NCBI GenBank assembly: GCA_030770425.1
Contig: JASJFT010000031.1
Location: forward strand, 248,001 to 312,000
Origin: Darksidea phi
Lineage: Eukaryota; Ascomycota; Dothideomycetes; Pleosporales; Lentitheciaceae
Length of the DNA: 64,000 nucleotides
Reading direction: 5' to 3'
Numbering within the stretch: position 1 is the first letter of the stretch; each line of letters starts with the position of its first letter. A program made the translations under genes and the position numbers. This document shows, in pieces, positions 31,601-42,798 of the stretch. The notes beneath the pieces were generated by a model, which searched no databases, had not been told where the DNA came from, and worked only from the letters and a program-made list of their open reading frames with translations.

Positions 31601-34062
31601 TCTGTAATGGTTGCATCGAATATTTTGGTGCACTTCTTACGGTCCTCCTGCGCTAACAGAAAAGCGCTCTCGGCTCTCGTATCTATCTGGACTAAAGGTG
31701 GATTTCGCAGCCAGTCTAGTATAACATTGTAGTTCTGTCGTTGGATTTCGGGATTTGAGCGGTCGGCGGAGGTACTTTCTGTGGTTTGTTGGTTCACATT
31801 GGGCGGATCAGTTTGCTTATTTCATATTAGTGACATATGATCTAGCTGGTGACGGCTCAGTACCCCTTCGCTTGAATTTTGCGCATCCTGCACCAAGAGA
31901 ATCACCTCTCTGAGAGTCTTTTTCATTCCTTTTAGAGGCAGGCTCCTCAGTAGCCTGCCCAATGAGGGTACCATTAGCGGATGCCATCTTGGTGTATTTG
32001 CACGTGGGTCTCATACCACCAAACAATTTCCGAACGGCCGAGATATGCAGCCCAATGAAGAGCTGTCCAAGGTTCGTAGCGTGGAAGTTTTGTGGCCTTT
32101 TTCTCTAGCTTCGAGCAGAGCAACTTGTGCGATGCTGGGTATGAGTCAGACGCTAGGCAAATCAGCGTTAGTGGTTCCTCGAGATTGGATCCATCTGTCC
32201 ATCCAAACTCCTTCAGAATGGGATCGAATGTGTTCCAGTCTGTGGAGCTCGCTAGTTGCGCTATACCAACCTCTCTATCCTTACCCTTAAGCCATCTAAG
32301 CAGTTCGATGCCAATTAATCGGCCATTTTTCGTATCTTGTTTAATAGCTAGCTGCAGTGCAGTCAGACCTTCCTTCGTTTCCTCCCTGGGATCCGCACCC
32401 TTTTCTAGAAGTAGTTGAAGAGTCTTAAGGGATTCGTAACGCGACGCCATATGCAGGGCGGTTTCACCGTCCTCTTCCGTGGTAATCGTAATATCAGCCC
32501 CTTCATCTAGGAGCAACTTCGCCACGTTAGGGTGGTGATTTCCGATTGCTGTATGCAAAGCGGTCCATCCATCCTTGGGTCGATAGTTGATGTCTACTCC
32601 ATTGATGATGAGTAACTCTACTTTTCGAATGCTCCCAAATGCACATGCGTAGGTTAGAACCGTCCATGCATCTTCGTCTTCGACTGTGAGGTCTGCGCCA
32701 CAGGCGATGAGTTTTTTCACCCAGTCAATGTGGTCATCCTGTTGTACGCAATCGAAAAGAACCGTACGATTCTCGTTGTCTTGCGTATTGACTACAGTCT
32801 TAATATCTTCGTGTGCTAACAAAAGCTCCATTATGGTGACATCGGCATTTTTGGCAGCCACTGAAATAGCGTTAGCTTCGAGCGCAAGTTTCATGGACCT
32901 AGACACTATGAAGGGTTGTTTGGCCCGCGCTGAACTCCGAATGGCTATACTCACCATGTAGAGGTGTGCGCCCGGCGTGATCCCTTGTGTTGAGTGGCGC
33001 TTTCTTTCCAACAAGCAGTCCCGCTACTTTTGAATATCCAATTTCGCACGCAATATGCAAGGCAGTCTCATTCTGATTGGACACAGCTTTCACGTCTGCG
33101 CCAAGGTCAAGTAGCATTTGTACTATATCGACCAGATTTGCTTCGCAGGCGTAATGTAGTGGTGTCCATCCGCAGTCATCGTCCGCGATGTTGATCGTCT
33201 CCGCTCCGTACGCGTTTTTGAGTATAGCCATTGCACTATTGACCTTCTTGGCGTCCAAAGCTTGGATTAGAGCTGTTTTCCCGGAGTCTGATTTGTGTGA
33301 GACTTCTTCCCCGGACTTTTCCAAGATACTTGCTAGGATATCGGCATTGTCGTTGTCTGCTTTCACTGCATTCTGCAACGCTGTCCAGCCCAAGACACCT
33401 GGTATGCTAAGGTCAGGTTTGCGATCGAGCAATTCCTCCACTACTTTGCCATGAGAGCAGTATGCTGCAATATGTAAAGCGTTGTCGCCCTGACTGTCCT
33501 TCGCATACAAATCCGCACCCTCGTTCAATCGTTTCTTCACTGTGTCGACGTCACCATCCCTAGCAGCAGTTATCAGCTCCCGGTTGAGCCTTCGCTGTTC
33601 ATCTTTGCGTTCCTCTCGGTCGGTGGCGAAAGAGGCCTCGGTACGTGAAACTGGCGCTCTGTCTTCGCCGACTGCGCCTTCATGTGTCGTGCGCCCGCCA
33701 AAATCATTATCGGGGATGGTTGTTGTTGGTTCTTCCACTTCACTTTTGTGTGGCAATTCGCTATCAGCCGTACCATTCGTTGCTAAAGAAGCAGGGTTGA
33801 TTTGCTCTGTGGGTTCAGAGCTGTTGCCAGCGATATCGGAAGGACGGTCTGAATCGGACGGGGCCAGTGGCGAGGCTGCCACAGTTACGGAATCTTTGCT
33901 CGTGATAGGATCGACCGAGTTATTATTTTGTGCTTCAAGCGAAGTGTCCGGGTCAGTATCGTGCGCATTCGTTGACCCAGAATCCTTAGCGTCGTCCAGG
34001 GCCGTAGGTGGGGAAACGAGCGCAGTGCCGGTCCCTTCGGCGGGCTGCTCTGTGTCAGCCAT
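28648..34062 (-). CDS. Ankyrin-repeat / CorA-like membrane protein
   Basis: Fourteen exons in agreeing phase give 1543 aa: 32955-34062, 32017-32860, 31864-31954, 31282-31815, 31210-31224, 31017-31157, 30298-30955, 30002-30249, 29516-29938, 29448-29468, 29332-29376, 29217-29261, 29056-29161, 28648-29000. Residues 1-160 are acidic and disordered; about 12 ankyrin repeats follow to near residue 660 (WTPLHYACE, RTPLHVAAK, WTALHTAIG). The middle has the block TLDEFYYDALEDTRKRD and LRVDQLWLWVID typical of fungal CorA-like proteins. Two C-terminal membrane helices (TLMAFTLVTIVFLPLSF; GVTAVIVIFVITLV) resemble the CorA/ZntB ion-channel end but without the GMN signature, so ion transport is unproven. 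The tail has a 14-residue repeat. One intron is GC-AG. Fungal relatives are often thought to act in recognition or signalling. Confidence 0.88.
28766..28884 (-). repeat. In-frame 42-bp tandem repeat
   Basis: Three units of 42 bp encode ANGGSENKAGRGEAS-type 14-residue repeats in the cytoplasmic tail of the ankyrin-CorA-like protein. The third unit has diverged (PKNEASRGV). The unit length is a multiple of three, so copy-number change keeps the frame. Confidence 0.85.
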
Positions 34063-34841
34063 GGTGCTTTGTCTTTTCCTGCGTTCTATCGAGCTTGGAG
34101 TGCAGGTTAACGGGAGTCTATCGCAACAAAAAAGTCTTTACGCCTTGTAGTTGAGGAGGCTGGACAGTCCGAAGGACAATCTTTAAAAAATTCTCTACTG
34201 AGAAGGCTAGGTTCACTCGGCTGAAGGTCTCGCCATGCCTTGTCCCTGCAATATGTATTAGGTTCCCGAAGCAGTACGAGGCTGAGCTCTGGCATCTCGA
34301 TACATGTCTCCAAACAAGAGTGGCTGCTGACGGCCTGCATATTTTCAGCCCAGCCTTGCGACCTCCTTCCTCATTAGTTCGTACGTGGTTTGACAAAAAG
34401 ACGTGATTGGTCTAGTCGTTAATTAGACGGCGAAGTGATCGCAATTGCCATGCGAGGGGTAAATATGCGCAAGTTCGCAAGACCAACCACGTCAGGAGCT
34501 CTCACAGCTCGCTAGCTTCGCTTATGCGATATGTATAAAAGATAATCGTCGGCTCAGACAACATCTACAAACCTTCGCCAGAGATCCATCGTCGTTTTCG
34601 GTTGTTCATTGCCGTTCGCTTCCATCTTGGGCCTTGCAAGGATATTGTAACGAGGATCTGTTTTACACTTCGGCGGGTATGCCGTCAAGATGCTGAAGCC
34701 GGTCTGAGCGAAGCAATAGTAGTCATTCTTTCACCTCGTGCTTGAATACTCGGACCTCTATGTTTTGCAGTGCATGAACCTAAGACTACTAGTAGCTAGT
34801 GTATCTCATTAGGCCGTACATACTTCACTTCGCCAGCTACT
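34063..34841. other. Intergenic, promoter of the ankyrin-CorA gene
   Basis: No supported coding frame. It should hold the promoter of the minus-strand gene that starts at 34062 and the 3' end of the P450 remnant. Nothing distinctive seen. Confidence 0.45.
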
Positions 34842-36848
34842 CTATGCCGTCCTGTGGCTCAGCCTGACCCAGAATGACGGCTTATCCCAGAAGGTATACT
34901 CTCTCTGAACAATCCAATCTCGACTCTCTTCGTCCAATTGCATGTCAAAGTTCCACAGAACCCGAGTCAACACACAGCGAATCTCGGAATAGGCGAGACT
35001 AAGATATGTCAGCAATTGTTGATTTTAGGCACAGTACATGGACTGCTGTAGATGAGCAAACCTTTTTCCAAGACAACCCCTCGGACCAAGTGAGAATGGC
35101 TGCATTGCATCCTTCTTGTCTCTTGAGCAGGCAGCCGGTGCCTTGTCCGGCAACCAACGCTCCGGAATGAAGTCATCCGCAGCGACAAAATTCGAGCTAC
35201 TGCGATTAGCGGACCAATGATGGACGCCCACTGAAGTCTAAGGCAATATCTCCCGTCAGTCGTTTATTGCAAGTGCGGCATAAAATTGGCCTACATTTGG
35301 AGGTACAAAGCGGCCCTCGATGAAGGAGCCATGAGCGCCTGTGACACGAGGAAGCGTTGACGGTATAGAAGGATAGCATCGAAATGTCTCTTCGATAACA
35401 GGATTCAGAAACGGTATCAGTGGTTCCTTGTTTACTGAGCGGAGAGTAATATCCCCCGGCTTTTTGAATGTGGTGCGAACTTCCGACTATACACGGTAGA
35501 GTACAGCAGGGTGAGTTAGAAGAAGCCAAGTTGCTCCGCAAAGGTGAGTTACTATTGTTTCCGACCCTGCTGTAAGGACGCGCAGGTTCCCTAATATTTC
35601 CTCATGGCTTAGACTTTGCTCTGGGCCGTCCCCACCTTGAAGGATCTAGAGACGTTAGTCAGGGCGGGTTCTCAGAAAATCAATGTATAGGAGCTTTACA
35701 TATTGTAAGAAATCCTTCCGGTCAGTTTCGCGGTTCGGACGCTCCTCAATCCTTTTCCCTATGAATTCTAGATGCGCGACTCGTTTGGCAGCAAATGAGG
35801 GTTTCAGACGCTGTAATAACTGAAGGAACAAGCCAATGAATGGGTAGGAAGCTGCGAAACGTATGACACCTAGGAATTTGATAGCTTCAAAAAAATTCCT
35901 TAGAGGTTGATCAGTATGAATTGTTTGGGCGTTCTTAGGGTTTAGGTCTTTTACCTCATCCACGGATGGTATTCGCCGCTTTCGAGAGCTCCGAATGGCT
36001 CACCCAGCGCAAGATCGCTGAATCTGATTAGATAAACTCTAGAGGGGCGTTAGAGCAGCCATATATACCCGATAATGTCGAATGCGACGTAGTTGTATTG
36101 AGCCATCATGTCAATGCGGCCGTTTGATGGGCTGTCGATTTGCCGTTTAAGTTCCAAAACAAGAAGCTCGAAATAATGATTCAGCAGAGGTTCCTGCTCT
36201 AAGAGCGCGCTGTAGCTGAATGCTGGGGCGAGAAGCTCTTGAATACGAGTATGCTCCGCCTGGTTTGCCGCTATCGATGTCAAAATCACACGAAAGATAC
36301 GTTGATGTGAGATTCGTACTAAGGATCTGGATCGCGGGGCCTTTTTGTAGTAAGTAGATCTCTGGCTAGTTCAGTGCGGTCCTTTCTCAATCCATAGATG
36401 TCTTCGCAGAGACATTAGTCTTCTTCTATAATCATTTGACTGGTATAACCGCACCTATCCACGCCTGAGCTGTATTGAAAGATACTGTGTTTGGAGCGAT
36501 TCTAACCACACGGCCATATCGATCATGCATAACTTTCGTGTCCACATTTCCAGTCCCCCTAAGGTTTGACAAGACATCTGGTAATGCAAAAGCGGCTCGG
36601 ATACGAGGTCCTACGACCAGTACGTATAAGTAGGTTGCTTGAGCTCGACCTGGAAGAGCTACGAACCAGGAAAACTAGAAAGAGGATGGAAAAAGATGTT
36701 TGTCAACGCGGTGATGACGACGAACATGGCATACTGGCCGCCATCAGCTCCGATGATGTTATCAATGCCCAATAAAAACGTACTGAACAAAGCAGGGTTG
36801 TCGCAGCAGCAAGGAAAATGCCGGAAGTTGAACAAGTTCAAGCGACAT
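34842..36848 (-). pseudogene. Cytochrome P450 remnant
   Basis: Most of a microsomal P450 can be followed through several short introns: a hydrophobic N-terminus from ATG 36848, VDTKVMHDRYGRVVRIAP, DIYGLRKDRTELARDL, helix C (AEHTRIQELLAPAFS), LALGEPFGALESGEYHPW, the I-helix AGSET, the ExxR motif in EETFR, FIPERWL, and the heme loop FSLGPRGCLGK whose Cys binds iron. Two lesions break it. After TTKRPRDPDP a TAG at 36319-36321 is followed by homology in another frame. A second in-frame TAG at 35487-35489 interrupts LYRV/SEVRTTF between the I-helix and ExxR. No splice choice I tried removes either. The final exon ends at 34842. Related fungal P450s oxidise secondary metabolites or plant compounds. 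Confidence 0.78.
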
Positions 36849-37228
36849 GACTGTGTATTGGTACTCACTGTAAGAGTAGTGTGACTGGTGATGGAAGGTA
36901 TTAGGAAGTTGGTAGGAGAGGTTTGCCTACGCCGTAACTGATGAATCCAAGTCTGGTTTTCACGAGCCAGTCCTATTTAGGGATAGTTTGCGCGCTCGTG
37001 TAGCCGCCAACATTGAGACAGCACCGTTATGCCCTCTGCAGTGTTACTGTGCCGTGAATTTGCTGCCGTGGACTGCAAAGCTCCTATTTAAAGCACGTGA
37101 GAAAGCGGCACGCTCTCCTGCCCCGCTAGGAATCTGCGATCCTTCGCAAAATCGGTCGCCAACCCCTCGATTTCTGAACTACGCACCCGCCTTTGGTCTT
37201 CCAACAGTTCCAGAACTACTGTCGCAGG
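36849..37228. other. Divergent spacer, P450 remnant / SDR
   Basis: A 380-bp gap between divergently oriented genes, expected to contain both promoters. No further structure was recognised. Confidence 0.45.
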
Positions 37229-38200
37229 ATGGGCGTCACTTTCTCCCAATTCTTCCCACCGTCTCCGGCATTGACCGAAGCCAACATCGCCAGCCAAAAA
37301 GGGAAGGTCTTTGTCGTCACAGGTGGAGCATCCGGCGTCGGTTTCGAACTTTGCAGAATCCTCTACCTAGCTGGTGGCAAAGTTTATCTAGCCGGTCGCT
37401 CAGAGGAAAATGCACAGACCGCCATTCAGAAAATCAAAGAGGGATCTGCGACGACTTCTGGGGAACTCCACTTTCTACGTATCTCGCTTGACGACCTCTC
37501 CACCATCAGGCCGGCTGTTGAATCCTTTCAAGCATCTGAATCGAGGTTAGATGTCCTATTCAACAATGCAGGCGTCTCAAATCCCCCAGGCGGTTCCTTG
37601 TCTGCACAAGGGCACGAGCTTCAGATGGCTACCAACTGCCTTGGCCCATATCTTCTTACTCAACTACTCTTGCCGACTCTTATTCAAACTGCAAAAATTA
37701 CTCCCACTGCTGCAGTGCGCGTCATATGGACATCCTCCCTCGTGGTCGATTTAGGCGCCCCCAAAGATGGAATCAATATAGCTAAGATCTCAACACCATC
37801 GAGGAACCAACAAGAGAACTACACCATCAGTAAAACAGGGAACTGGTACCTTGCAAGCGAGCTCGCGTGTCAAGCCGGATCATATGGAATTCTCAGCATG
37901 ACTGTGAACCCTGGGAATCTCAAAACTGCGTTGACACGCCACCTGCCCACGGCAGTGACTGTCATAGTGACTCCCCTGTTGTACAAGGCCGTATACGGCG
38001 CGTATACTGAGCTCTGGGCTGGCTTATCATCTGACTTGAGCATGAAAGACGGAGGAAACTACATTATCCCATGGGGGCGTATTCACCCGAGTCCAAGGCC
38101 TGATTTAGTTGCAGCGTTGGCATCGAAGGAGGATGGTGGGACAGGTATAGCAAAAGCCTTTGTGGAATGGTGCGATGAGCAGACTGCGAGTTTCAGATGA
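37229..38200 (+). CDS. Short-chain dehydrogenase/reductase (retinol-dehydrogenase-like)
   Basis: A single exon of 323 aa. The ATG at 37229 (MGVTFSQFFPP) is preferred over the upstream non-ATG codons in the same frame. Classical SDR features are complete: TGGASGVG (31-38) for NAD(P) binding, Arg57 in LAGRSEE that favours NADPH, NNAG (112-115), Asn136, Ser169/170 in VIWTSSL, and the YTISK catalytic pair Tyr198 and Lys202. The N-terminus is slightly hydrophobic, and the family often sits on membranes or lipid droplets. It is divergent from the broken P450, so the two may once have acted in one pathway. The substrate is unknown. Unlike its neighbour it shows no lesion. Confidence 0.92.
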   Translation: MGVTFSQFFPPSPALTEANIASQKGKVFVVTGGASGVGFELCRILYLAGGKVYLAGRSEENAQTAIQKIKEGSATTSGELHFLRISLDDLSTIRPAVESFQASESRLDVLFNNAGVSNPPGGSLSAQGHELQMATNCLGPYLLTQLLLPTLIQTAKITPTAAVRVIWTSSLVVDLGAPKDGINIAKISTPSRNQQENYTISKTGNWYLASELACQAGSYGILSMTVNPGNLKTALTRHLPTAVTVIVTPLLYKAVYGAYTELWAGLSSDLSMKDGGNYIIPWGRIHPSPRPDLVAALASKEDGGTGIAKAFVEWCDEQTASFR

Positions 38201-38215
38201 TATACAACTCCTAGC

Positions 38216-38279
38216 AAATTTCTACTGTGGTTCATGCGGACCTTACAAAGGAGACTCCCACTATGCAAATATAGACCAA
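38216..38279 (-). mobile_element. Dispersed short element, copy C (truncated)
   Basis: Reverse-strand copy of the first 64 bp of copies A and B (TTGGTCTATATTTGCATAGT at its start). It lies between imperfect 14-bp direct repeats, ATACAACTCCTAGC at 38202-38215 and ATACAATTCCTAGC at 38280-38293, with one mismatch. It begins 15 bp past the SDR stop codon, so it may form part of that gene's 3' UTR. Confidence 0.6.
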
Positions 38280-38293
38280 ATACAATTCCTAGC

Positions 38294-38740
38294 GTCAAGC
38301 TTCAGAGGCGTGTTATGATGGAGAACTTTCTAAGGTCTGTCATCACTAGTGTAACAATTTTTACATACGCACTATATTGACAGCTACTGAATGCTTCAAA
38401 TGATTGATGTAAGCTATCAGTTGGTCTTAGATAAGCCATTTCATTTAAAAAAAAAAAAGCCCAAAGAAGTCTCGCAGCACAGCTCCAAATATGAACTGAG
38501 GCAAGCAACCGCTATAAAGGAACGCAAAGATCGCTGTACCTCCAAGTCGCATCAACGTAGATCGGACACGGCGGCGTTACTTGTGGTTCGGTTCAGCAAA
38601 ACCACTTCTTCGCCTGCATAACGCATGAAAACTACTCTGGAACCATGCGCTCGTCCCAAACGACAATCGCCCGCCCTCACGGTAAATCCTCACCTATTAC
38701 CAAAAAGCCGCCAACAACGAATGCTTCATTTCGCTGAACC
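38294..38740. other. Intergenic
   Basis: Short spacer upstream of the 2H-phosphoesterase-like gene, with an A run near 38448-38458. No coding frame or named site was seen. Confidence 0.45.
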
Positions 38741-39844
38741 ATGGAACTGGAGGTCCCCACAATAACCACTAGCGACCGTTTTCGTGACGTATTCAACCGT
38801 TCTTCGATTTCGAAAAAAAATAATATGAAAATTGCTATTTGGTTTTTAGGTGGGAGGTTTCCTCGTCTTTATAGGACGATGAATTACGCTGCAGCGGTTA
38901 GATCGGGAACTTTTGACCAAAGTACACGACGCCGTTTACACAGCAAATCGACCGGTTCGCAGACTCTACACCAGTACCCAAAAGAACCGGAAACGATGAG
39001 AAGTACCGGCGAGCGCGAAGCAAGCAAAATGACCTCCCACAAACGACAAGACTCTGGAGCTCCCAGCAGTGGTGATCCGGCGAAAGTAACACCCAACCGC
39101 TTCCACAAACCAAACACCACACGAAACGAAGAATCCGTGTATGTACTCACGCTGGGCCTTACACCTTCTATATCCGTCCCGCTCGATCAGATGCGCGAGG
39201 AGTACTTCCCCAAACACTTGAACCGAACGCCGGCGCATGTAACGCTCTTCCACGCGCTTCCGCACTCAAAACTCTCTAGCATCGAAGCAGACTTGAAGTC
39301 CGTAACATCATGTATGCGCCCCTACCACATCTCCACAGGCCGACCCTTTCGCATACGGAAGGGAGTAGCTGTACGTCTTGACTCCGGGGCCGAATCATCC
39401 GAACACCTCCGCGAGGAGCTGCGAGAGCGGTGGCTGGATTCACTCAGCGAGCAAGACCGGTGGAGCTGGCAACCTCATTGGACGGTGATGAACAAGGTGG
39501 ATGAAGAGAAGAAGGTAGATAAAGCGTTTAACACCATCCGGAGGGTGCTGTTCGAAGACGTGCACCATGGAAAGGCTATCGGACTTACGCTTTGGCGTTA
39601 TATCGCTGGGGGGAACTGGGAGTTGGTGAGGGAGTATGCGTTTCAGGGGCATGGGAAGACGCGGTTGAAGACATCTAGTATGGAAGGAGGGGCAGGGTAC
39701 TTCGATTTGAAGATGAATGAGAGTGGGAGTGCGGATATGGGGTCGCAAAGTCCGGAGGCGCTAAAGAAGGCGGGGAGTAAGGTTGCTAGGATGTGGAAGT
39801 CGATGACGGGGAAGAGAGGTCCGCGGCAGAAGCAGGAGCGGTAG
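38741..39844 (+). CDS. 2H phosphoesterase / 2'-5' RNA ligase-like protein
   Basis: A single frame of 367 aa. The core, from about residue 130, has the two HxT-type motifs that define the 2H family: AHVTLFHALP near residue 167 and HWTVMNKV near residue 248, with FRIRKGVAVRLD as the strand between. Members cleave or form 2',3'-cyclic or 2',5'-linked phosphoesters in RNA. The N-terminal 125 residues are not part of the fold; internal ATGs at MKIAIWF, MNYAAAV or MTSHKRQ are alternative starts, and MNYAAAVRSG with later RRRLHS could serve as a mitochondrial presequence. The C-terminus is basic (WKSMTGKRGPRQKQ). The family call is good; start and substrate are uncertain. Confidence 0.72.
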   Translation: MELEVPTITTSDRFRDVFNRSSISKKNNMKIAIWFLGGRFPRLYRTMNYAAAVRSGTFDQSTRRRLHSKSTGSQTLHQYPKEPETMRSTGEREASKMTSHKRQDSGAPSSGDPAKVTPNRFHKPNTTRNEESVYVLTLGLTPSISVPLDQMREEYFPKHLNRTPAHVTLFHALPHSKLSSIEADLKSVTSCMRPYHISTGRPFRIRKGVAVRLDSGAESSEHLREELRERWLDSLSEQDRWSWQPHWTVMNKVDEEKKVDKAFNTIRRVLFEDVHHGKAIGLTLWRYIAGGNWELVREYAFQGHGKTRLKTSSMEGGAGYFDLKMNESGSADMGSQSPEALKKAGSKVARMWKSMTGKRGPRQKQER

Positions 39845-41476
39845 TATGTAACGACTTCGACGTCTTGTGGAAAAGCGATTATTATCTATCGACCTCTGAA
39901 GGCGGTCAAGCTTTGTGATCCACCCAATAGTACGTACGCTAGCAACAGTCAGATGCGAGTGATAAAAATAGTTGTCCGGCAGCCTTTCGATAAATGCTAG
40001 AGCGATATTTTAAAAATAGAGGATTTCCCTAGCCGTGTTCGTGGCCTGAGGATGACGCAAGAAAGCGAAGATGATATTCGCCACGTCCTTAGAATAGTAG
40101 TTTGCGCGGTATCGAACTGCTGACGGATATTATCGTTCGTACAGTATTTGCACTAGTACTCAGGTGATGGCTCGATGTAGGCCCGCAAGGGTAGGCCGCT
40201 TGTGATTGCCTCGTTTGGAAGCATAAGGCTGGGACCCGTGTTCCATAGCATATAGAAGCTATTCGGAAACCGTTAGCGTCCAGTATCCGACACTGTTGAT
40301 ATTGTTGCCGGTATAGGTAGTCGAACCCTCAGTAAACCTTCTGGAATTGGCGAATGGGACGTTGCGGAGCCTATATCGGCTGGGTCGGACAACCGAGTGA
40401 CAGCGAAATCATCCACGTATATTTGTACACCATAGCATGCAAAAGGTACCGTGGGCTAGCATGTATTGTGCTCCCTAAAGCAAGATGAAGACGGCTCGGA
40501 AATTGAGGACGCGTTGCTTTGACGGTGCCTAGGCGGCGTGCCATCGCAGAGCCGCATCCGAGATGACAAGCGGGGATGTAGCTCCTGGAAACGCCATCTG
40601 GCCTATGTAGGGCTGCATCAGCGCATCGTGACGGCGTGCGCGAAGATGAGTTGCCACGCTATTCGACCATGCTGAAAGAAGGGCCGAGGAAGCCTCATCC
40701 CAATTTGCTTCTGCCGGCGCACACGATGGACACATGATCCTCCCTGTGGGGAGACAGACGGGAGTCGACGTTTCAGCGCCCTCTGGATGTGCCGTCGGAT
40801 GCCACCCGACTCTTCACCCTGTTCCGCCAGCCATAGCTCCACGTCAAGTGATGGTTTTGCACGCGCGCGGAGACAGGCGTACGGGTAGAATCTCTCCGAT
40901 TTCGCCTCAAGTCAGGGTCCGGCAGTAAACCCCACGCGGGCCAGAGTTCAAGCAGGGCGGTGACTGATGTGCCGGGAGACATCTGGGGTCTGTCGCTTGT
41001 ACTCGCAGCAAGTATTGTAGCTGCGCGTGACAAAGTGTAACCAATAGGCAGCCAGTCGTACCGCGCAAATGCGATGTAACTCCAACCAGCTCCGTTTCGT
41101 GATCAAATGAGAAAATCAGCTCGAGGCTCTGGCGCCCTTGGTCCGTAGTTAACAAGGGGCTGAAGGACTAAGCACTGGAGTGGTCAAGGGATGGAATGGT
41201 GCACAGGGAAAAGGGGAAAAGCATTGGTGGGCTTGGCCTTGATCGCGAGACTAGGGAAGCTCCGAGCGGCACCACCACATGTCCCTTATAACCAGCTGTC
41301 CTCACCACGTCCGCTCTTTGACTCTCTGAAGATATTCGCTCGCACTGCACATTCCATATTCGAACCAAGGCCGCTCATCTGTCCACTCGCTTGCATCCAT
41401 TGAGGACCTCCCCGCTGTCGTCAATCCGCTCAAACAATTTCCCCCCCACCGTAAACCTCACCACACCACCGCCGCC
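39845..41476. other. Intergenic, no supported gene
   Basis: About 1.6 kb. Frames up to 86 codons on both strands lack domains. The last 100 bases before 41477 are C/A-rich, fitting the leader of the GDP-mannose pyrophosphorylase gene. Confidence 0.45.
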
Positions 41477-42798
41477 ATGAAAGGTCCGTACACGCAGTTA
41501 CGTCCGCGCTACAATCGACTGACGGCAATGCAGCCATCATTCTCGTCGGAGGGTTTGGAACCCGTCTGAGGCCTCTCGTACGTTGTGCCTCTCCCTCACC
41601 GCTCCCTCCATGCCCCGCATAGCTGCAGAAACTCAAGGGCTAACCATATGCAGACCCTTACCTACCCGAAGCCGCTCGTCGAGTTCGCCAACAAGCCCAT
41701 GATTCAGCACCAGATTGAGGCCCTTGCCGGCGCCGGCGTTACGGATATCGTGTTGGCCGTCAATTACAGGCCAGAGGTTATGGCCGAGGCCCTTAAAAGC
41801 GTATGTATGCTCCAATCGCACCATCTGCACAAGAATAACGTATTGGGGATAGTACGAGAAGCAATACGACGTCCGAATCACCTTCTCCCTCGAGACCGAG
41901 CCCCTCGGCACCGCCGGCCCGCTCAAGCTCGCCGAAAAGATCCTGGGCAAGGATGACTCGCCATTCTTCGTGCTCAACGCCGACGTGACCTGCGAATACC
42001 CCTTCAAGCAACTCGCTGAGTTCCACAAGCAGCATGGCGACGAGGGCACAATTGTGGTGACAAAGGTGGAGGAGCCGTCCAAGTATGGTGTCGTTGTGCA
42101 CAAGCCCAGCCACCCCTCCAGGATAGATCGCTTCGTCGAGAAGCCTGTCGAGTTTGTGGGCAACCGCATCAACGCCGGCATCTACATTCTCAACCCCAGT
42201 GTATTACAGCGCATTGAGCTCCGTCCGACTTCTATCGAGCAGGAGACCTTCCCTGCTATCTGCAAGGACGGCCAGCTGCACTCATTCGACCTGGAGGGTT
42301 TCTGGATGGACGTCGGACAGCCCAAAGATTTTCTCTCGGGCACATGCCTCTACCTCTCGTCATTGACCCGCAAGGGCTCCAAGATGTTGACCTCTGTCTC
42401 GGAACCCTACGTCCACGGCGGCAATGTCCTGATCGACCCCTCAGCTAAGATTGGCAAGAACTGCCGCATCGGCCCCAACGTCACCATCGGCCCTAATGTG
42501 GTTATCGGTGACGGTGTCCGTCTACAGCGATGTGTGCTGCTCAAGAACAGCCGTGTAAAGGATCACGCGTGGGTCAAGTCAACCATCGTTGGGTGGAACA
42601 GCACCGTCGGCAAGTGGGCGCGCTTAGAGAACGTCACTGTATTGGGTGACGATGTCTCTATCGGCGACGAGGTGTACGTCAACGGCGGCTCCGTGCTGCC
42701 GCACAAGTCTATCAAGGCGAACGTTGACAGTGAGTTTATCCCGAGCACATCGCTTTACCATCTGCTAATAATCCATAGCACCCTCGATCATCATGTAA
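41477..42798 (+). CDS. mpg1: GDP-mannose pyrophosphorylase (mannose-1-phosphate guanylyltransferase)
   Basis: Five exons (41477-41483, 41534-41577, 41654-41800, 41853-42729, 42779-42798) give 364 aa, the normal length. It makes GDP-mannose from GTP and mannose-1-phosphate in the cytosol, the donor for N- and O-mannosylation, GPI anchors and wall mannan. The nucleotidyltransferase signature [10 protein letters not shown] is split over exons 2 and 3. Also visible are the sugar-binding [17 protein letters not shown] and the left-handed beta-helix hexapeptides ([20 protein letters not shown]) of the C-terminal half. The first exon is only 7 nt (Met-Lys plus one base) and the last supplies PSIIM. 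Strongly conserved and probably highly expressed. Confidence 0.97.

Noticed and set aside
33542..34150. 202-codon plus-strand frame, Ser-rich
   Set aside because: It lies exactly antisense to the first exon of the ankyrin gene, whose repeats are clear.
40300..40345. GTCGAACCCT-like motif considered as a tRNA B box
   Set aside because: No matching A box, acceptor stem or anticodon arm could be folded around it.
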